Source of the DNA: Sparassis latifolia
Taxonomy: Eukaryota > Basidiomycota > Agaricomycetes > Polyporales > Sparassidaceae
Direction: 5' to 3'
Assembly (NCBI GenBank): GCA_018466975.1
Contig: CM031561.1
Span: forward strand, 3,410,001 to 3,474,000
DNA: 64,000 nt
Shown piece by piece: positions 33,462-43,956 of this stretch (within the stretch, counting starts at the first letter, position 1; every line of letters begins with the position of its first letter). Made by a program: the position numbers and the translations under genes. The notes beneath the pieces are model-generated. The model saw only the letters and a list, made by a program, of their open reading frames with translations. It was not told where the DNA came from and ran no database searches.

Positions 33462-34085
33462 TTTCACCGCTTCATCTTCTCCCACCGTCCTGCACGTTCG
33501 TTCGCCGGTGTATCAATACTCTGTGGGATGTGCTGGTCACTTGTACTGGACTGGCGACCGTTTAGTTTGTATTGTCCGGCTCATAAATTATTCCCACGTT
33601 GCCGCGGCATATATATCTTTTTCTCTCTACTGTTATGCACCCATTACACCGCTCAAAGAACGACGAACGAAGGGATGAGTCCATACGTCCACACCTGATA
33701 TCGATAACTGCTCGGCTATAACAGTGTCAATCTCCCACTATCGCTCGAGGTGGGACATTCAAAATATGGTTTTACACAAGAGGTATGTCAGAAAATATAC
33801 CAGCTTGAATTCCTCTTTGGCTACGCTAAACGTTCATTCTGCACATTCCAGTTAGAGTGGCTACAGTCCCGCGGCTCCTATGGAAAACAAACTGAATATG
33901 CGAGTGTGTTGACCATTGTAGCTTCGAGAAGAGGGCCGAGAAGTTGGTTCCCACGTAAGTAGCGCTTCAGTAGTCTCCCAAAGGCAGGTTGTAGATACTC
34001 TGCTTCAACCTTCGTGCCTCAGGATATCCGTATCTGACTGCTTCAGAGACTCTGCGCCAGCGTGGAAGACGAACAGTGAGACGAG
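33462..34085. other. Intergenic region upstream of the P450
   Basis: No gene or repeat is recognised. Open frames are short and lack splice context. Confidence 0.4.
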
Positions 34086-36448
34086 ATGGGAACGTATCTC
34101 ATCGGAGCCCTTACGCTTGCCTTTCTGTACATTATTCGGAGATGGCTTGAATATCGCGGTCTGCTTCGAATCATTCGGCGAGTGCTACTTATCTACTTCA
34201 AACGGGGCGATTGTTGAAGATGGATACCTCTTTCTGTCTCCAGTGACTTTCCAGGACATCGCACATTACTCAAAGGTTTCAGTCCAATGTTAAGATGGCG
34301 TATACCGTACATTTGCCCGGGCAGCGACAGCGACATATACCGCAAGTATCAAGACTTCGCAGAATGTGGTCATGACGTTATGGCTTGGGTCAGTCGTCCA
34401 ACCTGGCACAATGGAACACGTTGTGACATCGTGAGCCTATCTAGGTCAACATGTTTCCCCGCGCTCAGGTGGCATACGACATAGCGGACGCGGAATGTCT
34501 GAAAGTAAGTGTTCTGGTTGACGTTGAATACTTGTTTGATTGTATCTTGTTTTCCCTGTTCTGAACAGGAAATTGTCAATGCCCGTGCTCATTTCGTCAA
34601 GCCTGTCTACATGTACCGGATGTTGTCTTTCTTCGGCAGCAACCTCCTCATAACCGAGGGTTATGAATGGAAACGACAGAGAAAAGTTGTCGCCCCAGTT
34701 TTCTCTGAGGTTGATATTTCTTTTACAAGTGTGCTTGAGTTACTTATGTTTTTAGAGAAACAATAAGCTCATCTGGGACGAAATGATACGCATCGTAGGT
34801 GACTTGTTCGACAATGTTTGGGGCAACAACGAGCGTGTCGACGTGGACCACGCAGTCGATATAACACTTCCGGTGTGCATCATTTCGCCAATGCAATGAT
34901 CTCCACCTCCTAAATATCTCTGGATATAGTTAGCATTATTTGTCTTGAGCGGTGCTGCGTTCGGGAAGCCGGTGTCCTGGACTCAAGGATCTTCGGTTCC
35001 TCTAGGGCATACCATGGCATTCAAGGTGGCTCTCACCTTCCCTTGGAGCTTGCGTCTTTTCGAGCGGCATATCATAGGATGCGCTGCACATCGTTTCGAC
35101 ACAGATAGAGTTGAAGATGATTGTCCCGAGTTGGGCACTGAGATGGGGGATCACTCCAAAGCTGAAGAAATTTCAGCAAGCCTACGAAGAGTTCTCCGTA
35201 TGCAATTCGTAATTTATACAATTTTCCGCGCATTTCATTCGCCCGATCTCACAGAGCTACATGTCTGACATGATTCGGGAGCGCAAGAGCGATGCGCAGA
35301 AAGCGGGGGGCGCAGATATCTTGTCGTCGCTCGTGCAAGCGAATGAGGAAGAATTTGACGGCGATTCAAAGTTGAATCAGGGCGAGCTCGAGGGTGAGAG
35401 GAACGGCATCTAATGCGCTGAGTTTCCCGTTGACTGCTCTCGATAGGAAATACTTTCATTTTCCTTCTTGCCGGTTTGTCTACAGAACCGTCTCAAAAGC
35501 TTTGCTAACGGCCCTTGCTGATGACTTGGTTGCTATTCAGGCCACGAGGTCTGTTTCATTGCTCCATTCTCTGTTAGGCTCGTCTTATATGATCGTCAAC
35601 GATAGACGACGGCTCATTCGCTTGCGTTTACCTTCGGTCTTTTGGCTTTGTACCCCGACGAACAGGAAACGTATTACCAGCATCTCAAGGAATATCTTGC
35701 AGATGGCAGGACTCCTGTGAGTTCCATTACCACTGGCACTGCAAGTATTTTTTTTTACCGATATCCTTCCTTCAGGGATATGAGGAAATGGGGCAACTAA
35801 CTTACAGCCTTGCGTGCGTGCGGATTCTAAGTTCGATTTTAGCATGCTTACCACAAGTGCAGTGTGTTATACGAGGCGTTACGGATGTACCCTACAGTTG
35901 GGTGTCCGGAGTCCCTTATGGCTTCCGAGGCTCACTCTATTCCCATTACAGACTAAAAGAGTTCCGAAGGTCAGCACCGAGGACACGACCTTGAGCACTA
36001 TCAATGCAGGGGGACAGAAGGTCGTCATTCCAGTTCCAAAGGGAACATAATTATTTACGTCTGCATTCGGGATGCACTACAATCGTGAATGCTCCTCCCT
36101 CTCCGCATGTCTGTGACTCAACCCATGACCAGCACGATATTGGCCGGATCCGGACACGTATAAACCTGCCCGTTTCCTCGGTGACTACAACCGCGACGCC
36201 TTTGTACCATTCAGTGTCGGTGCACGTGCATGCATCGGACGCAAGTGAGTACTCGTCCCGTCTCTGAAATCATGCTGAACACGCGGGTCCTGCGCAGGTT
36301 CACGGAGACCGAGTCTGTCGCTGCGCTCACCATGATCATCATGCGCTACAAGATCGAGCTCAAGGACGAACCCCAGTTTGCCGGCGAGTCCTTTGAGCAG
36401 AAGAAGGCGCGTCTGTTCATCGTGAATTCCGGCGTCACTCTCGCGTAA
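34086..36448 (+). pseudogene. Cytochrome P450 with one in-frame nonsense codon
   Basis: This is a heme monooxygenase of the fungal microsomal type. The start at 34086 gives a membrane anchor (MGTYLIGALTLAFLYIIRRW). Exons then read DFPGHRTLLKGFSP, YRKYQDFAECGHDV, VNARAHFVKPVYMY and EGYEWKRQRKVVAPVFSE. The I-helix motif AGHETT is rebuilt across two introns near 35470-35620, and the ExxR helix is YEALRMYP. The PERF-like region is TYKPARFLGD, and the heme loop is FSVGARACIG near 36230. Every exon joins in frame except that after PVPKGT (36048-36050) a TAA stands where relatives usually have a sense codon (KGTEL-type). The reading continues correctly beyond it. The first intron (34178-34243) has a GC donor. 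CYP family and substrate are not assigned. If TAA is an error, the gene is functional. Confidence 0.85.
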
Positions 36449-36914
36449 GTATGTCTCTCCCGTTCTGAGTCTACTATAGTCCTCACTTTCGGGCCAGTCC
36501 TAGAAGGCTTCCCCTCGTATTCAAGCGTCGTTCACTTCTGTATCTGTAACGTGTGGGTTTTTGGTGTTTTCTTTAGATATGTAATGCTACGATTTACGCC
36601 GGAGGTGTACGGTCTCTGGCTGGATGTAAGATAATGAGTATACCTTTGTAAATTCATGCGAGACGATCGAGGCGGACGGTATACAGTGTGTAATTCGCTT
36701 TATCAGACGTGTCTTTCGACGTCGATAGAAGTTGCTATCGTCTGCAACGGATTCGGCTTACTGCAAACATCGCCCACAGGGAATTACGACGCTTCAACGA
36801 CCCTGGCCACATTTCTGTCAGCGAATGTGACAGCTCTAGAAGTGATCGTCATGCCCTCTTGAATAAATAGTCTAACATCTCAACAAATAATTGACATATG
36901 CCACACATCTAGAT
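36449..36914. other. Intergenic region between convergent genes
   Basis: This is the 3' flank shared by the P450 and HIS5. No gene or repeat is recognised. Confidence 0.4.
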
Positions 36915-38281
36915 CTAGATCTTCTTCAGCATCTCCTCGAATTTCTTCAGCACAATGTCGTTCTCCTGCACGTTCCCGACCGTGATCCGCAGGCAGCCCA
37001 CGCAGCCGGGCTCGCTGCCGCGGTAGCGCACGACGACGCCCTCTTCCTCCGCGAGCGTCTTGTACACTCGCTGCGCGCGTACGTTGTCGGGCTTGCCGCT
37101 GCCGTTCTTCTCGAGCACGGGCACCACGATGAAGTTCGCGTTGTTGCCGCCAATCGCGGCCCCGAGGCCGAGAGGCCTTAGCATCGCCAGCTTCTGCCGA
37201 AGTACGTCGCGCTGCTTGCAGAGCGCGGACACTTTCTGACTCATTGACGCGACTGCGGACGGAGAGAGCGCAGAGAGCGCGAGAGAGGCGGTGGGTGCGG
37301 AGATGTTGTACGGCGCCTTCGTATTCATAAGGATCTGGATGAGCGACGGGTGAGCGAGAGCCATGCCCAATCTGGATACAGGTGGAGAAATTAGGGAATT
37401 GTCGAGGGCGAGCACGTCTCTCGACACGTACCGGATAGCAGCCAGTCCGAAGCTCTTGCTGAGTGTCTGCGTAACACAGAGATTCGCGTATTCCTTTACG
37501 AGGGCGGCAGCGCTGGATCCTTCTGGTGCGAAGTCGATGTACGCCTCGTCTACTACGACGACGCCCTTGAACTTCTCATACTCGAGCAGTGTACGAATCG
37601 CAGAGAGCGAGATCAGGGTGCCAGTAGGATTTCCAGGGGAGCACAGAATGACCAGCTTGATTGATGGGTCGGCATCAATGGCAGCCTTCATCTGGGGCAG
37701 CAGTCAGCGTTGGAGCCCCCCGGTATCCGAATAGCAGCGCCTCACACCTCCTCGACCTTGAGCGAGAATCTGCCGGCCTCACCGCCCTCACCACGCGCGC
37801 CGCTAAGCTCAAGCGGGCACTCGACGATGCCTACATCGTTCACCTGGGCGCACACTTTGTACATTCCATACGTCGGCGGCGTGATCAGAATCTTTTCCCG
37901 TCCGGGCGCGACGCACACACGCATGAGCAAGTCAATGACCTCGTCAGAGCCGACACCAAGGAACACGTAGTCGGTGCTAGGGAGGGCACGCAGGGAAGCC
38001 AAGTGCTCTCTGATGGGGTCGTTGCGCGGCGATGGGTAGCGGTGCAGGTCGAGCGAGAGGGTGGAGCGCAATTCCGGGTCGAGCTCGGAGTCCGCTGGTG
38101 CCGCCGGAATGGAGTGACCTAGAGAATTTTCATTTGCATCAAGAAGGATACCTTCTGAGTAGTCATCCCTGGCACAGCGGTAGGGGTGTAGAGTCAAGAT
38201 GTTTGGCCGGATCACTTTCTCGATGTCGAAGTGAGCGGGAGCGGTGGGATACAGCGACGGTGCAAGTCCGAGGATGGGCAT
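36915..38281 (-). CDS. HIS5: Histidinol-phosphate aminotransferase
   Basis: This PLP-dependent enzyme converts imidazole-acetol phosphate to histidinol phosphate in histidine biosynthesis. The start at 38281 gives MPILGLAPSLYPTAPAHFD, then VIRPNILTLHPYRCARDDY and ILLDANENSLG. The fold-type-I core reads VFLGVGSDEVIDLLMRV, ITPPTYGMY, SPGNPTGTLISL and VVVDEAYIDF. The PLP lysine lies in TQTLSKSFGLAAIR (about 37450). The C-terminal domain includes GGNNANFIVVP and VVRYRGSEPGCVGCLRITVG. Two introns, at about 37690-37745 and 37378-37436, are spliced in frame. The length of about 415 residues is usual for the fungal enzyme. Stop at 36915-36917. Confidence 0.95.
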
Positions 38282-38953
38282 GGCAACAAGGAAATGAAAA
38301 GCTCTTCCACGCCTGTTGTTTGGATGGTGGGTGGACTACTTATCAGAATCGCTGTGGGTGGGTCAGAGAAAGACGTTTAAAAGAAAATTGAAACGGTGAC
38401 TCGGACTCGTCGAAGGATCACTGCAGCCAGAGTCGACCATCTAAGCGCCCATCAGTGTCCAATAATCTAAGCGCCAGGCCTTGTTGCATATGGCCGCTGA
38501 GTCTGCCCTGCATGCGGTGCTCACGACTCTCTTGTTTGTAGGTGCCGCTCCACAATTGACATATGTTTTTGCAGATACTATCAGGATATCCTGTGCGATT
38601 TCGAAACGTTACAACGGAGGCTTGACACACTGGTTTTCCCGACTCGGATCTGCGCCTTATAGATCTCTGCCGAACAATGGGGTGGTGGCTTCTGCTCCAA
38701 CAGCTCCAACACACCCGTTGCAATATGCAACGAACAGCGCAGTTGATTAATCTGTAACGGGTTCCGCGCAACATATAAGCCCTCCTTGTCTTCTGGATCC
38801 TCATCGCCTGTCTGCGTATCATCCGAGCCCGGTGCTCACCCCCTCACTGTCTCTCACTGTCTTCTTCGCTCAACGACTCGAGGTCACGAACTGTTCTGGA
38901 TCTTTGTCTGTCCACCACATCACTTTTACATCATCTCAGCATACTCGGGACGC
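38282..38953. other. Intergenic region, shared upstream flank of HIS5 and the secreted protein
   Basis: This is the divergent promoter region. A TATA-like TATAAG is at 38774. Open frames of up to 134 codons exist on the minus strand but have no domain and lie against no splice context. Confidence 0.4.
38774..38779 (+). promoter_or_regulatory. TATA-like box
   Basis: TATAAG lies about 180 bp upstream of the start of the secreted Ser-rich protein, followed by a long pyrimidine-rich leader. This is the usual spacing for an inducible fungal gene with a long 5' leader. Confidence 0.45.
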
Positions 38954-39981
38954 ATGTCTCCCTCTACATTTGCTCGGACCGTGTGCTTCCTTGCATCCCT
39001 CGCGTTCGCAGCTCCAGTGCAGGGTGCCCCCGCCGGATTCTATGCAGGCGTCGGTGGAGTCGGTGTGTATCCGTGACTGATACGCGCCACATTCTTCCGT
39101 GCTGACGGATCCTTGCAGCACCTCTGCTTGGAAAACGCCAGGCCTCGGTCTCTTCCTCCGCCTCTTTCAGCGCCGGCGCCAGCATCTTCTCGAGCCCATC
39201 CTCAGCTGCTTCCCTGTCCCCATCCTCCACTGCTGATGGCGGATTCTCAACAGGCGACCCGTCGTCTGTTCCCAGCTCCGCTTTCTCTTCCGCCTCCATC
39301 TTCCCGTCCAGTGGTGCTGGCGGATTCTCCACGGCTGTTCCCTCTGCGTCGACCACGCCGGCCGTGAGCAGCAGCGCTGCAGGTTCCTCAGCTGGCTTCC
39401 CATCCCCATCAGACACCCCATCCCTCTCGGGTGCCAGTGGTGCATCCGTCGTGACCGTAGTCTCGACCCAGTATGTTACCGTTACTGCTTGCGGCGGTGC
39501 GAACCCTACCGCTGCTCCCACCGGCCCTGCCAGCATTGGCTCCGGCCTCGGCGACAGCACCGCGTTCAGCGCACCCACCGGCAGCGCGCCAGATGGTAGT
39601 CCCGCATCCGGTGTACCCAGCAGCGGGGCCAGCGGAGGCGTGTCCTCACTCGGTCCCGCCTCGAGCGCTGCGTCGGGCGTCCCCAGCCCGTCCGCATCTG
39701 ACTCTGGTGGCGGATGTGACGGATCGCCCGCGTCGTCGGCTGTTGTCCCGAGCGCGAGTATCTCGGGCGGCGCCGCGTCGGTTCCCACTGGCGGAGCGAG
39801 CTCGTCCGTTTTCGGGGCCGGTGCATCCTCCGTGTTCTCGCTAAATCCCAGTGCCAGTGTCCCAACGAGCTCCCCGGCGTTCTCGTTCCCCGTCTCTCCA
39901 GCGACCTCGTCCAATTTGCTCCCGCCTTCGTCGGCGGTGTCCGACTCTGCTGCGGCATCTAGCGCGACTGCCGGTTTCTAG
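38954..39981 (+). CDS. Secreted Ser/Ala/Gly-rich protein with Kex2 site
   Basis: The start at 38954 opens with a clear signal peptide (MSPSTFARTVCFLASLAFA) and probable cleavage after VQGAPA. A 58-nt intron follows GVGGVG. The next exon begins APLLGKRQAS, a Lys-Arg site expected for Kex2 processing. The remaining roughly 285 residues are almost entirely Ser, Ala, Gly, Pro and Thr, with one structured-looking island SVVTVVSTQYVTVTACGG, a motif common in fungal cell-wall proteins. No GPI-anchor signal is evident at the C-terminus (SSATAGF). It is probably a heavily O-mannosylated wall or matrix protein, function unknown. The antisense strand is also open for 316 codons, an effect of the low-complexity composition. 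Confidence 0.7.
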
Positions 39982-40673
39982 ACTGTCGCACAGCAGTGAG
40001 TCGCACATCCTTGATCAGGCGCTGATCTGGAGTAACATCAATGCTGTTAACCAAAATGGTCAGTGGGGCCGAGTGCGGTTTCGAGAACGAGTGCACACTC
40101 TGACGTGTAGTACCATATACCCCGTACGCATCGCAGGTAACGTTCGTACATAGCATTCATGATATTTCAACGGCAAGCCCTTGTGTGTATGTCCGTCGAG
40201 CGCGATCTGTCTTTCTGGCAGCTTTTACTCGTGGGTTCATGTGGGAACACCGAATGAAGACGTGGGTAATGCGGTTTTCGTTCTGACGTCTGCAGCCTCG
40301 AATAACAAGCGTCCTTACCCTTCGTGATAAGCTTCGTACGGTATTGGCAGCGGCGCGAAATCTGAACGTACGCACGCGCATCCGCGCCACATACCCGAAA
40401 ATATTGTGTCAAGAAATTTCACCTGGAGAGTACTCTACTTGAGCGAGAAAAAATAAAATGCGCCGAAACGGTTTCAATTCACCTGCAGGTGACATTCTGC
40501 GTGTTGGAGGGTAAAACATATGCTTGAGAAAATCAGAAGGAGCGCGCTTCGCGCGGGTTCTTCAACTTCTTGCTCGGGGTCGGGAGACGCGTCGGGAACA
40601 CGTGACATTACCGATTCCACTTAGCGCCAAGGCATTGGCTTTTGGATAACTGACTCGGGGTCCAGTTTTCAAG
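39982..40673. other. Intergenic region, no gene recognised
   Basis: No supported feature is seen. Short open frames on the minus strand lack motifs. This is presumably the SHMT upstream region. Confidence 0.4.
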
Positions 40674-42976
40674 ATGCTGCGTCTTCTCTCTCGCCCCATC
40701 CGCACCGTCGCCCCAATCTTCCGCAGAACAATGGCTTCCACACCAGATTTTGTATGTTTTGTGTGCCGTCTGACTACATCGCAACTGACTGTCTTGCGTG
40801 CAGAACAAGCCTCTGTACACACCCCTTGCGGAGCTTGACCCTGAGGTCCAAAACATCATCGACAAAGAGACATGGAGACAATTTTCTGGCCTCGAGCTCA
40901 TTGCCTCAGAGGTGTGCAGTGTTCCTGTTATTTTCTCACCGCGATCTGACCACTTAGTACAGAATTTGACGAGCCGTGCTGCGATGGAAGCGAACGGCTC
41001 GATCCTCACTAACAAGTACTCGGAAGGTCTCCCTGGCGCGCGGTACTACGGCGGTAACGAATATGTCGACGAACTTGAGATTCTCTGCCAAAAGCGCGCT
41101 CTCCAGGCGTTCCACCTTGACCCTGCAAAATGGGGCGTTAATGTCCAGCCGTACTCGGGTAGCGTGCGTCTTCCATTCCCACTTGTCGTTCGCACGGTTT
41201 AATTGACGTAAACCCTGTGTGCCCTAGACTGCGAAGTTTGTCGAATTTGTTTCTCGCATCGGTGTGCGGACTGACGATTGGCTCGCAGCTTTGCGACTCT
41301 CACCGCCCTGCTTCAACCGCAGGAGCGTCTCATGGGTCTTGGCCTCCCTGATGGTGGTCATCTCACGCATGGGTACTTTGTAAGTGTCCCACAATTGCGA
41401 TCACTTCTTGGTACTCGCGCATGTTTTTGCTCTCCCTTGCTCGAGCGGTGCAAGGACTGATGTACATGGGTCTGTGGCAGAGTCCGTCTCGCAGCCGTCC
41501 CCAGCGCTGTTCCATCGCTCTGCGCGGATTGCTGTAAGCTGGACTCCGTCGGCGGTCCGTGTTCTGGAGGTCCCGGCGGAACATATCCTCTGCGACACGG
41601 CGTTCCGGAGGCTTGAGAGAGGACTCAGCCGTCGTCGCCATATCTTCCTCCGGTTTAGACAGTTTTCCCCATCCGGTGTGCCGATTCTTGAGCTCCCCAG
41701 CGGATTGCGAGATGTGGTAACATAAGTTCGACGACGTGAATGCACTCCTTTCTTTACTCTCTTCCCTTTCTTTGCATACGTGTGATGGAACACTAACGCA
41801 TCTCCTGCAGACTGCGAAGAAGAAAATGACGGCATCGTCGATCTACTTTGAGTCGCGTCCGTACGGTCTGGACCACTCGACACAGCTGATTAACTATACG
41901 GGGCTGGCGGAGGAGGCGCGGGGCTACAAGCCGCAGCTGGTGATCTGTGGCGCATCGGCGTACCCGCGGGACTGGGATTACAAGGCACTGCGGGCGATCG
42001 CGGACGAGCACGGCGCGTACCTGATGGCGGACATCGCGCACACGAGCGGGCTGGTGGCCGCGGGTGAGCTCGCGGATCCGTTCCAGTACTGCGATGTCGT
42101 CACGACCACGACGTGCGTGTTCTTCCATAAGGAGTTGTTGTGATACTGATGCGCACGTTGTGCAGACACAAGACGCTGCGCGGCCCTCGCGCGGGCATGA
42201 TTTTCTTCAGGAAAGACAAGGACCTCCAGAAACGCGTGAACGATGCGGTATTCCCTGCGTGCCAGGGCGGTCCCCACAATAACGTATGTAGCCTTCGTAC
42301 GTCTCTGTCTGCTTGCGTTATTGACGCGGTTCTTCCAAGACGATCGCGGCGGTCGCAACGTCACTGTTGCAGGCGTGCCAGCCTACATGGAAAGCATACG
42401 CGAAGCAGGTGATCGCGAACGCGCAGACGCTCGGAGAGGAGCTCGTCGCGCACGGTTATAAGCTGCAGACGCAGGGTACGGATAACCACCTCGTACTTTG
42501 GGACCTTCGCCCGCTCGGTCTCACTGGCAGCAAGCTCGAGAAGCTCTGCGATCTCGTCGGGATCACTATCAATAGTGAGTCCGCGACGCCAATCTCTCTT
42601 CACAGATTTCGCTGGTTGTTGACGCGCGTTGACAGAGAATGCTGTGTCTGGCGATGCGTCGGCACAGGTGCCGGGCGGTATCCGGCTGGGCACGTCCGCG
42701 TTGACATCGCGAGACATGCTCGAGAGCGACATTAAGGTCGTCGCAGGCTTCCTGCACCGGTCTGTACAACTCGCACTTGTGCTGCAAAAGGAGGCGGGCA
42801 GCAAGCTACTCAAGGACTTCCTGCGCGTCGCGACGGTGGAGGAGGAGGGCAAGCAAGGCGCGCGGCTCGTGCGCGAGCTCCGCCGGGAGGTGCGCGTGTT
42901 CGCGCGGCGATGGCCCGTCCCCGGCGTCGACGTCTCGACGCTCACGCGGCCTGCGGGCATCGAGGAGGATTACTGA
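40674..42976 (+). CDS. SHM: Serine hydroxymethyltransferase, possible dual-targeted, with 8-nt microexon
   Basis: This PLP enzyme interconverts serine and glycine and charges tetrahydrofolate with one-carbon units. The Met at 40674 begins a basic presequence ([19 protein letters not shown]). A second in-frame Met at 40731 (MASTPDF) would give the cytosolic form. Later exons read [45 protein letters not shown] and VNVQPYSGS. The microexon at 41228-41235 supplies T-A-N, joining to [11 protein letters not shown]. Next come [14 protein letters not shown] across a 431-nt intron, [13 protein letters not shown], and the PLP lysine in [12 protein letters not shown] (about 42170). The end reads [26 protein letters not shown] and RPAGIEEDY, stop at 42974-42976. 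The motif set and length match fungal SHMT. Confidence 0.95.
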
Positions 42977-43956
42977 TTGGCAGTTGGCTGTGCTTGGGTT
43001 TTGGTTAACATGGTGACCGACGAAGCGTGAAAAGGCGGACGTTCAACTGGTCCAGCCCTCCCAGACGTTCAACATTGTTTGGGGCTGTACATTTACTGTA
43101 GTTTACGACTTGCCTTCCTCAGGCTGCCAGATCCTGTGTCCATAGGGGTGATATTCAACATACTGTACTTCTGGCAAATTGCGCATTGAGTTGTATCCAT
43201 ATGTTTATGGTATGTTGCAGAATTTAAAGTGGGATTCCTGTTCTGGAAATATGTACACTTCGCTCACCGGCAGCGCGGTGGCGCAACTTGACAACCACTA
43301 CTTAGTTGTCGCCAGAGGAATAGTCTCCTCGTCCAGCTTTTCTTCTTTAATACTTGGAGACTCCCAGAGACTCTGCCTGGGCAGTTGACTCAGACTCCAG
43401 GAGATCAGCGGAACTTCATAATGAAGACCATATACTGACTCAGAGGGAACAGTCTGTTGCTAGTTTGCTTTCACGCAGATACCACCTCGTTCTTGCTTTC
43501 TGATGATCTTTCCTACTGCGACCGACTTATTCTCGTCCAGTCGTGACTGGGAGGGCGGAATCTCCCGATGCGCGTCTTACTCGTGGCTGGTGCACCCACG
43601 CTTTATCCAGACGCACACAACGAGTCTCCATACGCTGGCCATGGGCCTGGCCTGAATTCCGATGCATATCAATACCCCCGGAAAGCGTGTTCTTGTCTCT
43701 GCGGATTGCAAACCGACTGTCTTCTATTAGAGTCATGTTACTATTGTTCTATTCTCGGTCTCCCTGCCAGCCGCCATTGTCCGCGCAAAACACGAGGCAT
43801 GCTTTGGTTTGGCTTGCACACAGCAGCCACCTTCTTGTCCGCCGCCGCACATAAAGCCTTCAGGCGCGACACTGCTCCACCACTCAATCTCGCGCACGCC
43901 TTTTGACTGGAAACCTCCATCGTTTTTGCTATCGTTTCCTTATCGACTTGCTGAGC
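42977..43956. other. Intergenic region upstream of the chitinase
   Basis: About 1 kb with no recognised gene. Short plus-strand frames run up to the chitinase start but carry no domain. The final 250 bp are pyrimidine-rich, as in many fungal promoters. Confidence 0.4.

Noticed and set aside
38964..39914. 316-codon open frame on the minus strand
   Set aside because: Antisense shadow of the low-complexity secreted protein; the plus strand has a signal peptide, a proper intron and a Kex2 site.
42361..42960. 199-codon minus-strand open frame
   Set aside because: Antisense to well-conserved SHMT exons.
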